33,714 nucleotides of DNA from Sphingomonas sp. GTDB taxonomy: Bacteria > Pseudomonadota > Alphaproteobacteria > Sphingomonadales > Sphingomonadaceae. Shown here piece after piece: positions 20,815 to 29,966 of this stretch (within the stretch, counting starts at the first letter, position 1; every line of letters starts with the position of its first letter). A model generated the notes under the pieces. It did no database searches. It saw only the letters and a program-made list of their open reading frames with translations, and had not been told where the DNA came from. The position numbers and the translations under genes were made by a program. The stretch spans positions 1-33,714 of the forward strand of contig NZ_JANYGG010000028.1 of assembly GCF_025362505.1 (NCBI RefSeq), in the 5' to 3' direction.

Positions 20815-20830
20815 TCAGCCCCGGCTGATC
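20813..20830. terminator. Bidirectional hairpin overlapping the fabZ and btuD stop codons
   Basis: GATCAGCC (20813-20820) and GGCTGATC (20823-20830) are perfect inverted repeats separated by two bases. The element covers the convergent stop codons of fabZ (20812-20814) and the ATPase gene (20815-20817). The position suggests a shared transcription end or mRNA 3' stabiliser, though no T-run follows on either strand. Confidence 0.45.
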
Positions 20831-21516
20831 GCCCAGCCGCCCGCTGTCGCTTCCACTCCGAACAGCGCGCCCAGCCGTTCCCGCAACGCTCGCGGCGGGC
20901 CATCGCCTACGACCCTCCCGCCTTCGAGCAACATCAGCCGGTCGAACTTCCCAACCTGGCCGATGTCGTGCAGCGCCACCATCACCGTCGCGCCGCCGTC
21001 CGCCGCATCGCGCAACAGCTCCAGCGTTCGCAGCACCCAATAGGGATCGAGGTTCGACAGCGGCTCGTCGAGCAGCAGTAGCCTCGGCCGCGCCGCCAGC
21101 GCCCGCGCCAGCAACGCCCGTGCCCGCTCGCCCGTCGACAGCGTCCCGATCGGGCGGCCCGCCAGCGTCGCCAGTCCGAACAGTTCGACCAGTTCGTCGA
21201 CCCGCGCCGCGTCGGATGCCCCGAGCCCCATCGCGATCACGTCGCGCACCGCGATCGACCAGGCGATCTCGCGCGATGCGGGCAGGAACGCCACCAGCCG
21301 CCGTCGCCGCGCCTCGCCGAGCCCATCGAGCGCCGCGCCATCGATCAGCATGTCGCCCGCGGCATCCTCGACCCGCGCGAGGGCGCGCAGCAGGCTCGTT
21401 TTGCCGCCGCCATTCGGCCCGACCAACGCGACCAGTTCGCCGCCAAGGCTCTCGAAATCGAGCGGCGCCAGGCGCGTACCGAGTGCAATTCCACTCGCCT
21501 CCAACAATGACGTCAT
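20815..21516 (-). CDS. btuD: Vitamin B12 ABC transporter ATPase (BtuD-like)
   Basis: The 233-residue ABC ATPase has Walker A (GPNGGGKTS), the signature region as LSTGERARALLARALA, Walker B (LLLLDEPLSNLD) and a switch histidine (VALHDIG). It would power cobalamin or corrinoid import through the adjacent permease. The ATG at 21516 overlaps the permease stop (ATGA). The frame is open further upstream, but that sequence is antisense to nothing family-like and is ignored. The signature has TGE in place of the common GGE/GGQ. It is the last gene of the riboswitch-led operon; its substrate assignment rests on that context. Confidence 0.88.
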   Translation of the reverse strand: MTSLLEASGIALGTRLAPLDFESLGGELVALVGPNGGGKTSLLRALARVEDAAGDMLIDGAALDGLGEARRRRLVAFLPASREIAWSIAVRDVIAMGLGASDAARVDELVELFGLATLAGRPIGTLSTGERARALLARALAARPRLLLLDEPLSNLDPYWVLRTLELLRDAADGGATVMVALHDIGQVGKFDRLMLLEGGRVVGDGPPRALRERLGALFGVEATAGGWAISRG

Positions 21517-22460
21517 GGTGTCAACCCGCGCCGCTGATGGATCACCAGCCACAGGAACAGCGGCGTCCCGGCGAGCGCGGTGACGACCCCGATCGGCACT
21601 GGACGGTCGAGCGATCGCGTCGCCAGGTCGGCAATCAGCAGCAGCACCGATCCCGCCAAGCCGCTCGGCACCATCGCCCGCCCCGGATGCCCCGCGCTCA
21701 ACCGCCGCCCGAGGAACGGCGCGATCAGCCCGACGAAGCCGATCGCCCCGCACACCGCGACGCACGCCCCGATCGCGATCGCCGACAGCGCGACCACTTC
21801 GATACCGAGCCGACGCGGTCGATGCCCGAGCGATGCCGCAACGTCCTCGCCCAGTGCCAGCAGGTCGAGCGCCCGACCGCGCCTGAGGAGCAGGGCTGCG
21901 GCCAGCGTGGCGGGAATGAGGGCGGCAGCCGCCTGGCCGAGGCTGCGATCGACAAAACTGCCCATCAGCCAGTCGAACGCGTCGTAGAAAGCAAACGGGG
22001 AGGGGGCGAGCGCCAGCGCCAGGCTCGTCGCCGCCCCGCAAGCGAGCGAGATCCCGATTCCCGCCAGCAACAGCGTCGCCGTGTCGGCCCGGCGCCCGGC
22101 GAAGGCGAGCAACGCACCCAGTGCCAGCAACGCTCCCGCCGCGCCGCACGCGGCCAGCGCCAGCGGTTCGGTCAGCCCCAGCCAATAGCCACCGAGGACC
22201 GCCCCGAGCGCCGCGCCGCCGCTGCTCCCGGTGACGTCGGGCGAGGCGAGGGGGTTGGCGAACAGCGCCTGGAGCGCTGCCCCGGTCACGCCGAGCGTCG
22301 CGCCATATCCCGCGACCAGCACCGTGCGTGGCAGGCGCAGTTCGACGAACAGCAGTTGCCGCACCTCAGGGTCGAGCGCCATGATGCTCCACGGCGTGGC
22401 GAGGTGGAGCGCGGACAGCGCGATTACCGCGACCGCCAGCCAGATCGACCCGCGCCTCAT
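21513..22460 (-). CDS. btuC: Vitamin B12 ABC transporter permease (BtuC/FecCD family)
   Basis: The 315-residue protein from ATG 22460 has nine to ten hydrophobic segments and the FecCD signatures LRLPRTVLVAGYGATLGVTGAALQALFANPLASPDVTG and, towards the C-terminus, GAIGFVGLIAPFLGRRLSAGHP and PIGVVTALAGTPLFLWL. Members of this family move vitamin B12 or iron chelates across the inner membrane. B12 is preferred here because of the cobalamin riboswitch at the head of the operon. The start overlaps the stop of the binding-protein gene by four bases and the stop overlaps the ATPase start. The longer open frame up to 23147 is readthrough in the wrong frame of the upstream gene. Confidence 0.9.
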   Translation of the reverse strand: MRRGSIWLAVAVIALSALHLATPWSIMALDPEVRQLLFVELRLPRTVLVAGYGATLGVTGAALQALFANPLASPDVTGSSGGAALGAVLGGYWLGLTEPLALAACGAAGALLALGALLAFAGRRADTATLLLAGIGISLACGAATSLALALAPSPFAFYDAFDWLMGSFVDRSLGQAAAALIPATLAAALLLRRGRALDLLALGEDVAASLGHRPRRLGIEVVALSAIAIGACVAVCGAIGFVGLIAPFLGRRLSAGHPGRAMVPSGLAGSVLLLIADLATRSLDRPVPIGVVTALAGTPLFLWLVIHQRRGLTP

Positions 22461-23209
22461 CGCGCCGCCCTCAGCCGCTCGATCTCGCCGATCATCATCG
22501 GCCCGCCGCAGGTCCACGCCCGGCCATCGGTCGCGATCAGTCGCGACGGGAGCGCGGCGAGCAACGGGTGCGCCAGCCAGCGTTGTCCCTGCGACACCTG
22601 ACCCGCGCGATAATTGCTTGTAACCAATATCTTGGGCGGAGATATGATGAGCGCTTCCAAGGTTTCCCGCCCGCCCGTCAGGGGCCGCTGAGCCATTCCC
22701 GCAAGCGCCATCCACCGCGCGCCCAACGAACCGGGGGACTGCGTCAGGCCGCCATGACCAAGCCAGATCGTATCGATCCCGCGCTGTGGCGATGCGGCCC
22801 GCAACGCCGCGATCCGCGCCAGCGTAGGGGCCGCCCGGCGCGGATCGCCAAGAGCGGCGGCGACAATGCGGAGGTTCTCGGCCACCTCGTCGATCGTCGC
22901 CGGCGCCGGCAGGTCGATCACCCGTATTCCCAGCGAGCGCGCAATCGCGCCACTCGACCGCCCCCCGCCACCCATCGTCAGAACCAAGTTGGACCGCGCC
23001 GCGATGACATCCTCGATCCGCCCGCGATTGCCCGCCACCCGCCGGGCGAGCGGCGCAAGGCTGCTCTCCTGCGGGTCCTGCGACAGGCGCGAGACGCTGA
23101 CCACCTCGCCGGGATGCGCGAGCAACAGCAGATACTCGTCGCTGCACAGGTTGAGCGACGCTACCCTGAGCGCGGCGCTAGCGGCCAACAGCGATGCGAA
23201 CGCCGCCAT
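22457..23209 (-). CDS. btuF: Periplasmic cobalamin-binding protein (BtuF-like)
   Basis: The 250-residue protein has a short hydrophobic leader (about residues 1-14), then RVASLNLCSDEYLLLLA, the opening strand of class III (helical backbone) substrate-binding proteins. It also shows the SRLSQDP turn, IEDVIAARSNLVL and PPKILVTSNY segments of BtuF-like domains. It would capture corrinoids released by the outer-membrane receptor and pass them to BtuC. The leader is short for a Sec signal and lacks an obvious basic start, so export should be tested. The start lies 32 bases inside the receptor gene, and the stop overlaps the permease start. Confidence 0.85.
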   Translation of the reverse strand: MAAFASLLAASAALRVASLNLCSDEYLLLLAHPGEVVSVSRLSQDPQESSLAPLARRVAGNRGRIEDVIAARSNLVLTMGGGGRSSGAIARSLGIRVIDLPAPATIDEVAENLRIVAAALGDPRRAAPTLARIAALRAASPQRGIDTIWLGHGGLTQSPGSLGARWMALAGMAQRPLTGGRETLEALIISPPKILVTSNYRAGQVSQGQRWLAHPLLAALPSRLIATDGRAWTCGGPMMIGEIERLRAAR

Positions 23210-24995
23210 TCACGCTCCTTCCCGACGGCCGATAGCCGACGACGTCCTGATAATGACGATCGAACGCGTTGGCGACGCGCGCGAACAGTTCGGTCCGTCC
23301 GTCCAGCTTCCAGCCGATCCGGGCGCTCGCCAGCGCATAACCGCCAAGCCGTACCGTCGCATACTGGTCGAAATCAAAGTCGCTCCGTGGCCCCGCATAG
23401 GCCATCGACGCGCCATAGCTGAACCGCCCCGTCTCTCCATCCGCGACCAGCGCTCCCGACCAGCGCGGCCGACGAGTTTCCTTGATTTGGGTGGTCGCCG
23501 TCATCGGTTCAGTTGCGTGCAGGAACGCGCCTTGAGCACGGAGGCGAAGGGCGGGGGAGGGCGACCAGCCGACCTCAAGCTCGACCCCCTCGCGTCGGCT
23601 CGTCCCACTGGAATTGATCGCGCTGGTATAGTCGGCGCTGCTGACGATCTCGTCGTGCAACCGCTGGCGATAACCGGTCAGGGCGACGTTCCAGCGGGCG
23701 TCATGCCACCGCAGCGATACTTCCGCGCCGCGTGAACTCTCCGGTACAAGCAACGGATTACCAACGAAACTTCCCGGGAAGAAGCCGTAGAGATCGAAGA
23801 AGGTCGGCTGCGCGATGCCTTCTCCATAGGAGGCCGTGGCTTCGAACCCGCCGCCAAGCCGCGCCAGCAACGACGCCCGCACCGTGGTCGCATCGCGAAA
23901 GCGGTTGAAGCCATCGCGCCGCACCGCAACGTCTCCGGTCAGCGCGCGCCATTCGCCCTTCCACTCGAGAGTTGCCGAGCGATGCCGACGGCTGCGATCC
24001 TGGTTGCTGAAGCCACCATAAGCGACGTCCCGGGCGTGGAAATTCTCGTCCTCCTGCTCGACCGCGAGGACGATGTGCTGATCGATCCCGGCGATTTGCG
24101 AATGATGGCGCAACTCGCCCGAAAGCGAGCGGCGGTCGGCCCGGGTGCGGTTTATCTCGGTCTGGTCGAGCCGGTTGAGGTTCGACGAGCCGAGCAGGCT
24201 CGCCGAGAACGTCCCCGAAAGTCGATCGCCGATTGCCCCTGCGCTGACCCAGCCCCGTACCGCACCGAGCTTGTTGCGCGTGTTGTCGAGTGTGTCGGCG
24301 TGCTTGTAGGTGACAGGCGAATAACCGTCGAACTGGCTCAGCCCCGACGTCGCGAAGCCCGACAGGCCCAGTTCGACCTTCGGCGCCGCGGCCCACGTCA
24401 CGCGTCCGCGCAGGCTGGCGTTGTCATAGCCATCCTTGTCCCCGGTGCCGTCGAACGCATCGGTTCCGCGCGACTTCTGCCCGGCGACGCCAAGCGCGGC
24501 GGTGAAGTCCTTGCCGACATAGGTTCCGGCAGCCGATCCGCGATAGGTGGCGAACGATCCCCCCTCGGCCATCAGCGAGGCGCCGCTCTTCGTCCCCGGA
24601 TCGCCGTCAACCGCGACGACGCCGCCGATCGCTTCGGATCCCCACAGCGCCGACTGCGGCCCGCGCACCAGCTCGATGCGCGAGGCGAGGTCGGCGTTGA
24701 GCAGTTCGAACCGGGGGGTATTGCCCGCCGCCGGGTCGTTGGCGCGGATGCCGTCGATGAACAGCAGCGTATGATTGGCCTCGGCGCCGCGAATGCGCAC
24801 TTCGGTGAGGCTTCCGGCCGGCCCGCTGACCGACACTGCGGTCGATGGCAGCAAGCGCAGATAATCGCCGACCAGCGGCGCTCCGAGGTGGGCCAGCGTG
24901 GACAGATCGACGACCGAAACACTGGCTGCGGTCGATCGGGTCGTTTCGGGCACGCGCGATGCGGTGACGACGATGGGAATGGGGAAATCGAACAT
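23178..24995 (-). CDS. btuB: TonB-dependent cobalamin receptor (BtuB-like), no visible signal peptide
   Basis: The 605-residue frame begins almost directly with the TonB-box/plug region (PIPIVVTASRVPE), then has the plug domain with VRIRGAEANHTLLFIDGIRANDP and IELVRGPQSALWGSEAIGGVV, and a beta barrel ending in VNAFDRHYQDVVGY and GGVRIAVGR. BtuB imports B12 across the outer membrane using TonB energy. An exported receptor should have ~20-25 signal residues before this point. Upstream the frame reaches a stop nine codons away, and none of the three frames encodes a hydrophobic leader. A GGAAGG site lies 11 bases before ATG 24995. The signal coding sequence may be deleted or mis-assembled. Confidence 0.88.
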   Translation of the reverse strand: MFDFPIPIVVTASRVPETTRSTAASVSVVDLSTLAHLGAPLVGDYLRLLPSTAVSVSGPAGSLTEVRIRGAEANHTLLFIDGIRANDPAAGNTPRFELLNADLASRIELVRGPQSALWGSEAIGGVVAVDGDPGTKSGASLMAEGGSFATYRGSAAGTYVGKDFTAALGVAGQKSRGTDAFDGTGDKDGYDNASLRGRVTWAAAPKVELGLSGFATSGLSQFDGYSPVTYKHADTLDNTRNKLGAVRGWVSAGAIGDRLSGTFSASLLGSSNLNRLDQTEINRTRADRRSLSGELRHHSQIAGIDQHIVLAVEQEDENFHARDVAYGGFSNQDRSRRHRSATLEWKGEWRALTGDVAVRRDGFNRFRDATTVRASLLARLGGGFEATASYGEGIAQPTFFDLYGFFPGSFVGNPLLVPESSRGAEVSLRWHDARWNVALTGYRQRLHDEIVSSADYTSAINSSGTSRREGVELEVGWSPSPALRLRAQGAFLHATEPMTATTQIKETRRPRWSGALVADGETGRFSYGASMAYAGPRSDFDFDQYATVRLGGYALASARIGWKLDGRTELFARVANAFDRHYQDVVGYRPSGRSVNGGVRIAVGR

Positions 24996-25097
24996 CGGTG
25001 GACAGGCCTTCCATGACTGTCGTCACGAAAGGGACGTGCACCATTGCCCGGCCCTCCGCCCACGGCTGGACCCGGCCGGGGGAAGCGAACGACGGAC

Positions 25098-25236
25098 CGG
25101 GGCCAGTATCTGACTTCGCGCGCTCACCGATTGCTCGGATCTGGGCAGCGCTTACAGTTGCGGGCACAGCGCCGGATTTTCGCCGGCTTCCTCTTCGCCG
25201 ATGGCTTTCGCCGCCGGAACCCAAGTCCTGGCGCGG
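25098..25236 (-). ncRNA. Cobalamin (AdoCbl) riboswitch
   Basis: On the reverse strand bases 25191-25154 carry the conserved core: GGAAGCCGGCGAAAATCCGG followed by CGCTGTGCCCGCAACTGT. The B12 box AGTCAGATACTGGCC follows at 25115-25101, and a 5' GGTTCC-type segment precedes the core. Together these match the cobalamin riboswitch consensus. Downstream, CCCGGCC and GGCCGGG arms (25080-25074 and 25053-25047) can form a GC-rich hairpin that may act as the expression platform before the receptor start. Binding of adenosylcobalamin would be expected to turn off the uptake operon. Confidence 0.93.
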
Positions 25237-25341
25237 CGGCTAGGGGGGAACCACGCGCCTTGTCAATCGCGGCGTCCTCGGCTAGGCGCGCCACCTTGAA
25301 CCGGCTGGTCGGAAACCAGCCACCTCACAAGGAATAGCGAC

Positions 25342-25572
25342 ATGAAAAGCGGGACTCACCCGAACTATCACTTCATCACCATCAAGATGACCGACGGCTC
25401 GAGCTATCAGACTCGTTCGACGTGGGGCAAGGAAGGTGACACGATGACCCTCGACATCGATCCGACCGCTCACCCGGCGTGGACCGGCGGCAACTCGCGC
25501 ATGCTCGACACCGGCGGCCAGGTCGCTCGCTTCAACAAGCGCTTTGGCGGGCTCAGCCTCGCGAAGAAGTGA
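25342..25572 (+). CDS. rpmE: 50S ribosomal protein L31
   Basis: The 76-residue protein starts [19 protein letters not shown], with the conserved HP-x-Y segment, and ends with the family motif [19 protein letters not shown]. No CxxC zinc motif is present, so it is of the zinc-independent alphaproteobacterial form. The gene is divergent from the riboswitch-led B12 operon, which leaves ~100 bases for both promoters. The stop overlaps a GTG (GTGA) that begins the acetyltransferase frame. Confidence 0.97.
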   Translation: MKSGTHPNYHFITIKMTDGSSYQTRSTWGKEGDTMTLDIDPTAHPAWTGGNSRMLDTGGQVARFNKRFGGLSLAKK

Positions 25573-26162
25573 CGGCTGCCAACAGTCGTCATCCCGGACC
25601 TGATCCGGGAACCCACGCTGCGAACGACCGCCCGGCCATCCATTCGGCTCCAACGCTGGAGACCGAGCGGCTCATCCTGCGGTCGTTTCGCCGCGAGGAT
25701 CTCGACGCCCACGCCGCCAAGCTCGCCGACCGTGAAGTCGTGCGGCATCTGGGCGGCCATGCCTTCAATCGCGAGGACGCCTGGCGCCGCTTGACGATGG
25801 CGGTCGGCCAGTGGCCGCTGCTCGGCTTCGGCTATTGGGCGGTCGAACTGAAGGCCGAAAACCGCATGGTCGGCGAGGTCGGTTTCGCCGATTTCGAGCG
25901 CGGCATGGTGCCCGACATCAGCGGCGCGCCCGAAATGGGCTGGGTGTTCGACCCGTCGGTTCACGGCAAGGGCATTGCCGTCGAGGCCGCCCGCGCCGCG
26001 CTCGACTGGATCGACGCGACCTATGCGCCGCCCGAAATCCCGGCGATCATCTCGATCGAGAACGCCAGGTCGATGCGCCTCGCCGAACGCCTCGGCTTCG
26101 TCCGCGAGCCCGACGCGGTGTACCTCGACGAGCTCATCGCGCTGTTCCGCCGGCGGCGTTAG
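25569..26162 (+). CDS. GNAT-family N-acetyltransferase (RimJ/RimL type)
   Basis: The protein has the RimJ/RimL-like acetyltransferase layout: [20 protein letters not shown] at the start, the [10 protein letters not shown] strand, the [31 protein letters not shown] segment with the acetyl-CoA pyrophosphate loop, and [18 protein letters not shown]. Its substrate is not evident. The only plausible start is GTG 25569, overlapping the rpmE stop, which gives 197 residues. The first ~30 residues are encoded across a palindromic intergenic repeat and look non-homologous (RHPGPDPGT), so the domain start is effectively at TLETERL. It is convergent with gcdH. Confidence 0.85.
   Translation: MTAANSRHPGPDPGTHAANDRPAIHSAPTLETERLILRSFRREDLDAHAAKLADREVVRHLGGHAFNREDAWRRLTMAVGQWPLLGFGYWAVELKAENRMVGEVGFADFERGMVPDISGAPEMGWVFDPSVHGKGIAVEAARAALDWIDATYAPPEIPAIISIENARSMRLAERLGFVREPDAVYLDELIALFRRRR
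25592..25610. repeat. Palindromic intergenic-type repeat within the acetyltransferase 5' end
   Basis: TCCCGGA (25592-25598) and TCCGGGA (25604-25610) are inverted arms around CCTGA. The wider sequence (CGTCATCCCGGACCTGATCC and following) is a form of the small dispersed repeat often seen between genes in sphingomonads and related alphaproteobacteria. Here it is read through as codons. Confidence 0.5.
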
Positions 26163-26205
26163 TTCAGCGAAGAACTGTTCCGGCCCGCTGGAACGGCACT
26201 CGCAA

Positions 26206-27396
<1,191 letters not shown>

Positions 27397-27535
27397 GTGA
27401 TTCTACTCCGACAAGATAATTGTGCGAGCCTGTATCGAACCCCGCCCCGCCACGCCACCCCGGGGTGCGATGGCGGATGGGGAGAGATACTCGTCACCCC
27501 CCGGTGCCTCGCGCCTTCGGGTGCGGGGAGCTGTC

Positions 27536-27763
27536 GTGAATGGGCGACGCTACATACCTAGGCGCCCCAGCTTCCTGCGCAACTTGACGTGCGGCGCCCG
27601 CGCCCGCTCGGGTGAACCTTGCCGAATGACGGCGCTTCTCCCGAACGGTCGCTGCATTTGGCACGGCGGCAAATCTACCGGGCCAACGTCGGTTGAAGGC
27701 CGGGCAAAGGCGCTTGAGAACCTAAAATTGGGACGGCTCAAGCGCGGGAAGTCACGGAGCTGA
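27536..27763 (+). CDS. Small HGGxSTGP-motif protein of phage/mobile-element type
   Basis: The 75-residue product from GTG 27536 (GGGGAG site about seven bases upstream) has CGARARSGEPCRMTALLPNGRC and IWHGGKSTGPTSVEG, a pattern with three conserved cysteines and HGG that recurs in small proteins of prophages and integrated elements. Zinc binding is possible but not shown, and function is unknown. The open frame extends back to 27422, but that part overlaps no conserved sequence. It lies just left of the tRNA-derived att fragment, outside the element as I draw it, so it may be left over from an earlier insertion at this site. Confidence 0.65.
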   Translation: MNGRRYIPRRPSFLRNLTCGARARSGEPCRMTALLPNGRCIWHGGKSTGPTSVEGRAKALENLKLGRLKRGKSRS

Positions 27764-27821
27764 TTTAATACAGGCTTTTTGGCGCATCCCACGCGCGTGT
27801 GCGAGTTTGGGCCACTAGCCT

Positions 27822-28331
27822 TCAGTGACCGGCAGGTGAAAGGGACCCGCTTGGCGGGGCGGCTGGCTCATCAGGCAGATATTTCACCACCAGCATGCGC
27901 GTCACGGTTTTGCTACCGCCCGACATGCCTAGGCCGAACAACCATCCGAGTCCGCCGGAGGCGCTTCCGCTAGTGCTGCTAAAACCGCCACCGTGGCCAG
28001 CCTCATCTTCACTTTGGACGATAACCGCGTCCCCGCCCGCGTTTTTTACCTTGCTGGCAATGGAGGGGCTCCCGATGGCATGGCCACCATCCCACATTTC
28101 GTCTCGTTTATCCTGCACCATCGCGATGACTTGGTAACGGCGCGGAGGCTCACCGCTGGTCCAATAGTCGATGCCATGCTTGGTCAGCTTGGTCCCGCCC
28201 TCGCCCGTCTTGATGATAGGCTTGCCTTCGTAAAGCGCGAAGTCGATTTTGGCCTGAGCGATCGCGGGGACATAAGGAAACACGACCGCAGTGGCGATCA
28301 AGGCCACTACAAGTTTGCTACGGTATTTCAT
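27822..28331 (-). CDS. Exported protein of unknown function
   Basis: I do not recognise a family with confidence. The 169-residue protein has a clear Sec signal peptide (MKYRSKLVVALIATAVVFPYVPAIAQA, cleavage near residue 27), a compact domain with YQVIAMVQDKRDE and SIASKVKNAGGDAVIVQSE, and a Gly/Ser-rich segment (GGGFSSTSGSASGGLGWLFG) that may be a flexible loop, then VTRMLVVKYLP. The AGGDAVIV turn is reminiscent of small YbjQ/RcsF-like periplasmic folds, but this is only a resemblance. It stands alone between the HGG protein and the att fragment. Confidence 0.75.
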   Translation of the reverse strand: MKYRSKLVVALIATAVVFPYVPAIAQAKIDFALYEGKPIIKTGEGGTKLTKHGIDYWTSGEPPRRYQVIAMVQDKRDEMWDGGHAIGSPSIASKVKNAGGDAVIVQSEDEAGHGGGFSSTSGSASGGLGWLFGLGMSGGSKTVTRMLVVKYLPDEPAAPPSGSLSPAGH

Positions 28332-28479
28332 TCCGGCCCCCCGCTGAAGAACAATGCAGGAGTTACCACCCGCTGTGATTCACCGCCAGCCGATCCGTCG
28401 CTAGTGCAGAGCTTATCGGGGAGCCATTATGGGAATACCAAGCTGCCACCAAATAAAAGGCAATTAAATCATTTATAGC

Positions 28480-28537
28480 TGGCGGAAGAGGTGGGATTCG
28501 AACCCACGGACAGGTTTCCCCGTCGCTGGTTTTCAAG
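28480..28537 (-). tRNA. 3' fragment of a tRNA-Ser(UGA) gene: attachment-site remnant of the integrative element
   Basis: On the reverse strand this reads as the 3' half of a serine tRNA: anticodon loop CTTGAAA (anticodon TGA), 3' anticodon strand ACCAG, a long variable arm with stem GACGGG/CCTGTC and GAAA loop, a T arm GTGGG-TTCGAAT-CCCAC, and acceptor 3' strand CTCTTCC plus G and encoded CCA. The matching 5' acceptor GGAAGAG, D arm and 5' anticodon strand (CTGGT) are absent upstream, where pairing breaks exactly at the anticodon loop. Such a fragment beside an integrase is what tRNA-targeted integration leaves at the distal end. Confidence 0.85.
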
Positions 28538-28685
28538 TTTGCCGCACGCGAGACCCTAGCTACCGGCAGCGACCCGTAGATGCCGGTAATTCCCTCTCGA
28601 ATCAACGACTTAAGCCCCTTGCGCCCTCGCCAGAACCCGTCGTAGCACGGTGTTGCGTGCTAGAAATGCGCTACAAGGAGGTCAC

Positions 28686-29960
28686 ATGCCCAAGCTGACA
28701 AAGTCTTATGTCGAGAAGGCGTTACCGCCCGAAAAGGGCTATAGAATGTATTGGGACGATAGCGTGCGCGGCTATGGGTTGCGCGTCGCTCCTGCATCGG
28801 AAGCGGGCAAGTCCCCGCGCCGCGTGTTCATCGTCATGGGTCGCGTCGCTGGTAAAGCGATACAGTTCACAATCGGCGCTTTCGGCACCTACACCGAGGA
28901 GCAGGCGCGAAAGCGGGCGCAGAAGCTCTTGCAGGACATGCGTGAGGGTATCGACCCGCGAGACACCAAGAAGCACGATGCGGCGGCCGCGATCACGCTC
29001 CGCGATGTAGCGGATGCCTACAAGGATCGGCCTGGCAAGCTGAAGGATTCAAGCGCGGACGTCATTGAGCGTCATGTGACCACGACCTTCGAGGCGTGGC
29101 TGTTGAAGCCCATCGCCTCCATCACCGAGGACGACGTTCGGAAGCGGTACCGCGAAATACTGACGAGGGGGCTGCGCGGGAAGGCAGGGGCACCTGGTCA
29201 AGCCAATCAGGCGTTCGCGGTGTTGCGCGCGCTCATCAACTTCGCAAGCCGCCGGTATCGGCGTTCGGATGGTTCGCCCATCATCACCCATAACCCGGTC
29301 AGCACGCTCAAAGATGATTGGGTTCAGCTAAAACCGCGCACTAGCCGCGTGCCGGATATTAAGGTCGGTCTTGTATGGGCTGCGCTGGAACGCTGGCGCG
29401 CCGAAACGCATAATCCGGAATCTGTCGCCAGCATCGACTTGATAAGGTTTTTATTCCTAACGGGCTGCCGCCTAAAAGAAGCGGCGTCGCTGACGTGGGA
29501 CCATGTAAATTTGGAAGAAGGGTGGTTCCACCTGCCCGATCCGAAGAACCGTAACCCCGTGTGGCTTCCGCTCTCTTCGCAGGCAGTTCGAGTGCTCCGG
29601 TCACGAGCAAAGGTAGATGGCAATCCGCATGTCTTCGCGTCGTGGAGCAAGGCAGGCCATATCATTGATCCCCGCGATACTCGCGCCAAGGTGAGCGTCG
29701 TCGCCGGGACCAAAATCACCAACCACGATTTGCGCCGGACATACATCACCATTGGCGTCGCAAACTGCGGTGTCGATTTTACCAAGATCGAGCTGCTTAC
29801 TAACCACATCCCGAACGGCTCCGTCACCGCTAAGCATTACCTAGAAACTTCGCGCCTCCAATATCTCAAGCCAGAAACACAGCGCATCTCCGACTGGATT
29901 GAAATGGAAGCGGCGAAAGCGAGCGGCAGCAACGTGGTGGCGCTACCCCAGCGAGCATGA
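28686..29960 (+). CDS. int: Tyrosine-type site-specific integrase (P4-like, DUF4102 arm-binding domain)
   Basis: The integrase would recombine attP with the tRNA-Ser site. From ATG 28686, preceded by AAGGAGGT four to five bases upstream, the product is 424 residues. It has an N-terminal DUF4102-like arm-binding domain (VRGYGLRVAP to IDPRD), a SAM-like core-binding domain (about residues 95-205) and a catalytic domain with R262 (TGCRLKEA), H347 and R350 (HDLRRT), H374 (LTNH) and nucleophile Y385 (AKHYLETS). All residues needed for activity are visible. It reads away from the att fragment 150 bases to its left. Confidence 0.95.
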   Translation: MPKLTKSYVEKALPPEKGYRMYWDDSVRGYGLRVAPASEAGKSPRRVFIVMGRVAGKAIQFTIGAFGTYTEEQARKRAQKLLQDMREGIDPRDTKKHDAAAAITLRDVADAYKDRPGKLKDSSADVIERHVTTTFEAWLLKPIASITEDDVRKRYREILTRGLRGKAGAPGQANQAFAVLRALINFASRRYRRSDGSPIITHNPVSTLKDDWVQLKPRTSRVPDIKVGLVWAALERWRAETHNPESVASIDLIRFLFLTGCRLKEAASLTWDHVNLEEGWFHLPDPKNRNPVWLPLSSQAVRVLRSRAKVDGNPHVFASWSKAGHIIDPRDTRAKVSVVAGTKITNHDLRRTYITIGVANCGVDFTKIELLTNHIPNGSVTAKHYLETSRLQYLKPETQRISDWIEMEAAKASGSNVVALPQRA

Positions 29961-29966
29961 TGCACC

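Noticed and set aside
21120-22601. Forward open frame of 493 codons opposite the B12 transporter genes
   Set aside because: Its product is Arg/Pro/Gln-rich without domains, and the reverse strand encodes clear BtuD and BtuC.
28480-28600. A complete tRNA-Ser gene
   Set aside because: The 3' half folds perfectly, but the 5' acceptor strand, D arm and 5' anticodon strand are not present upstream, so only a fragment is called.
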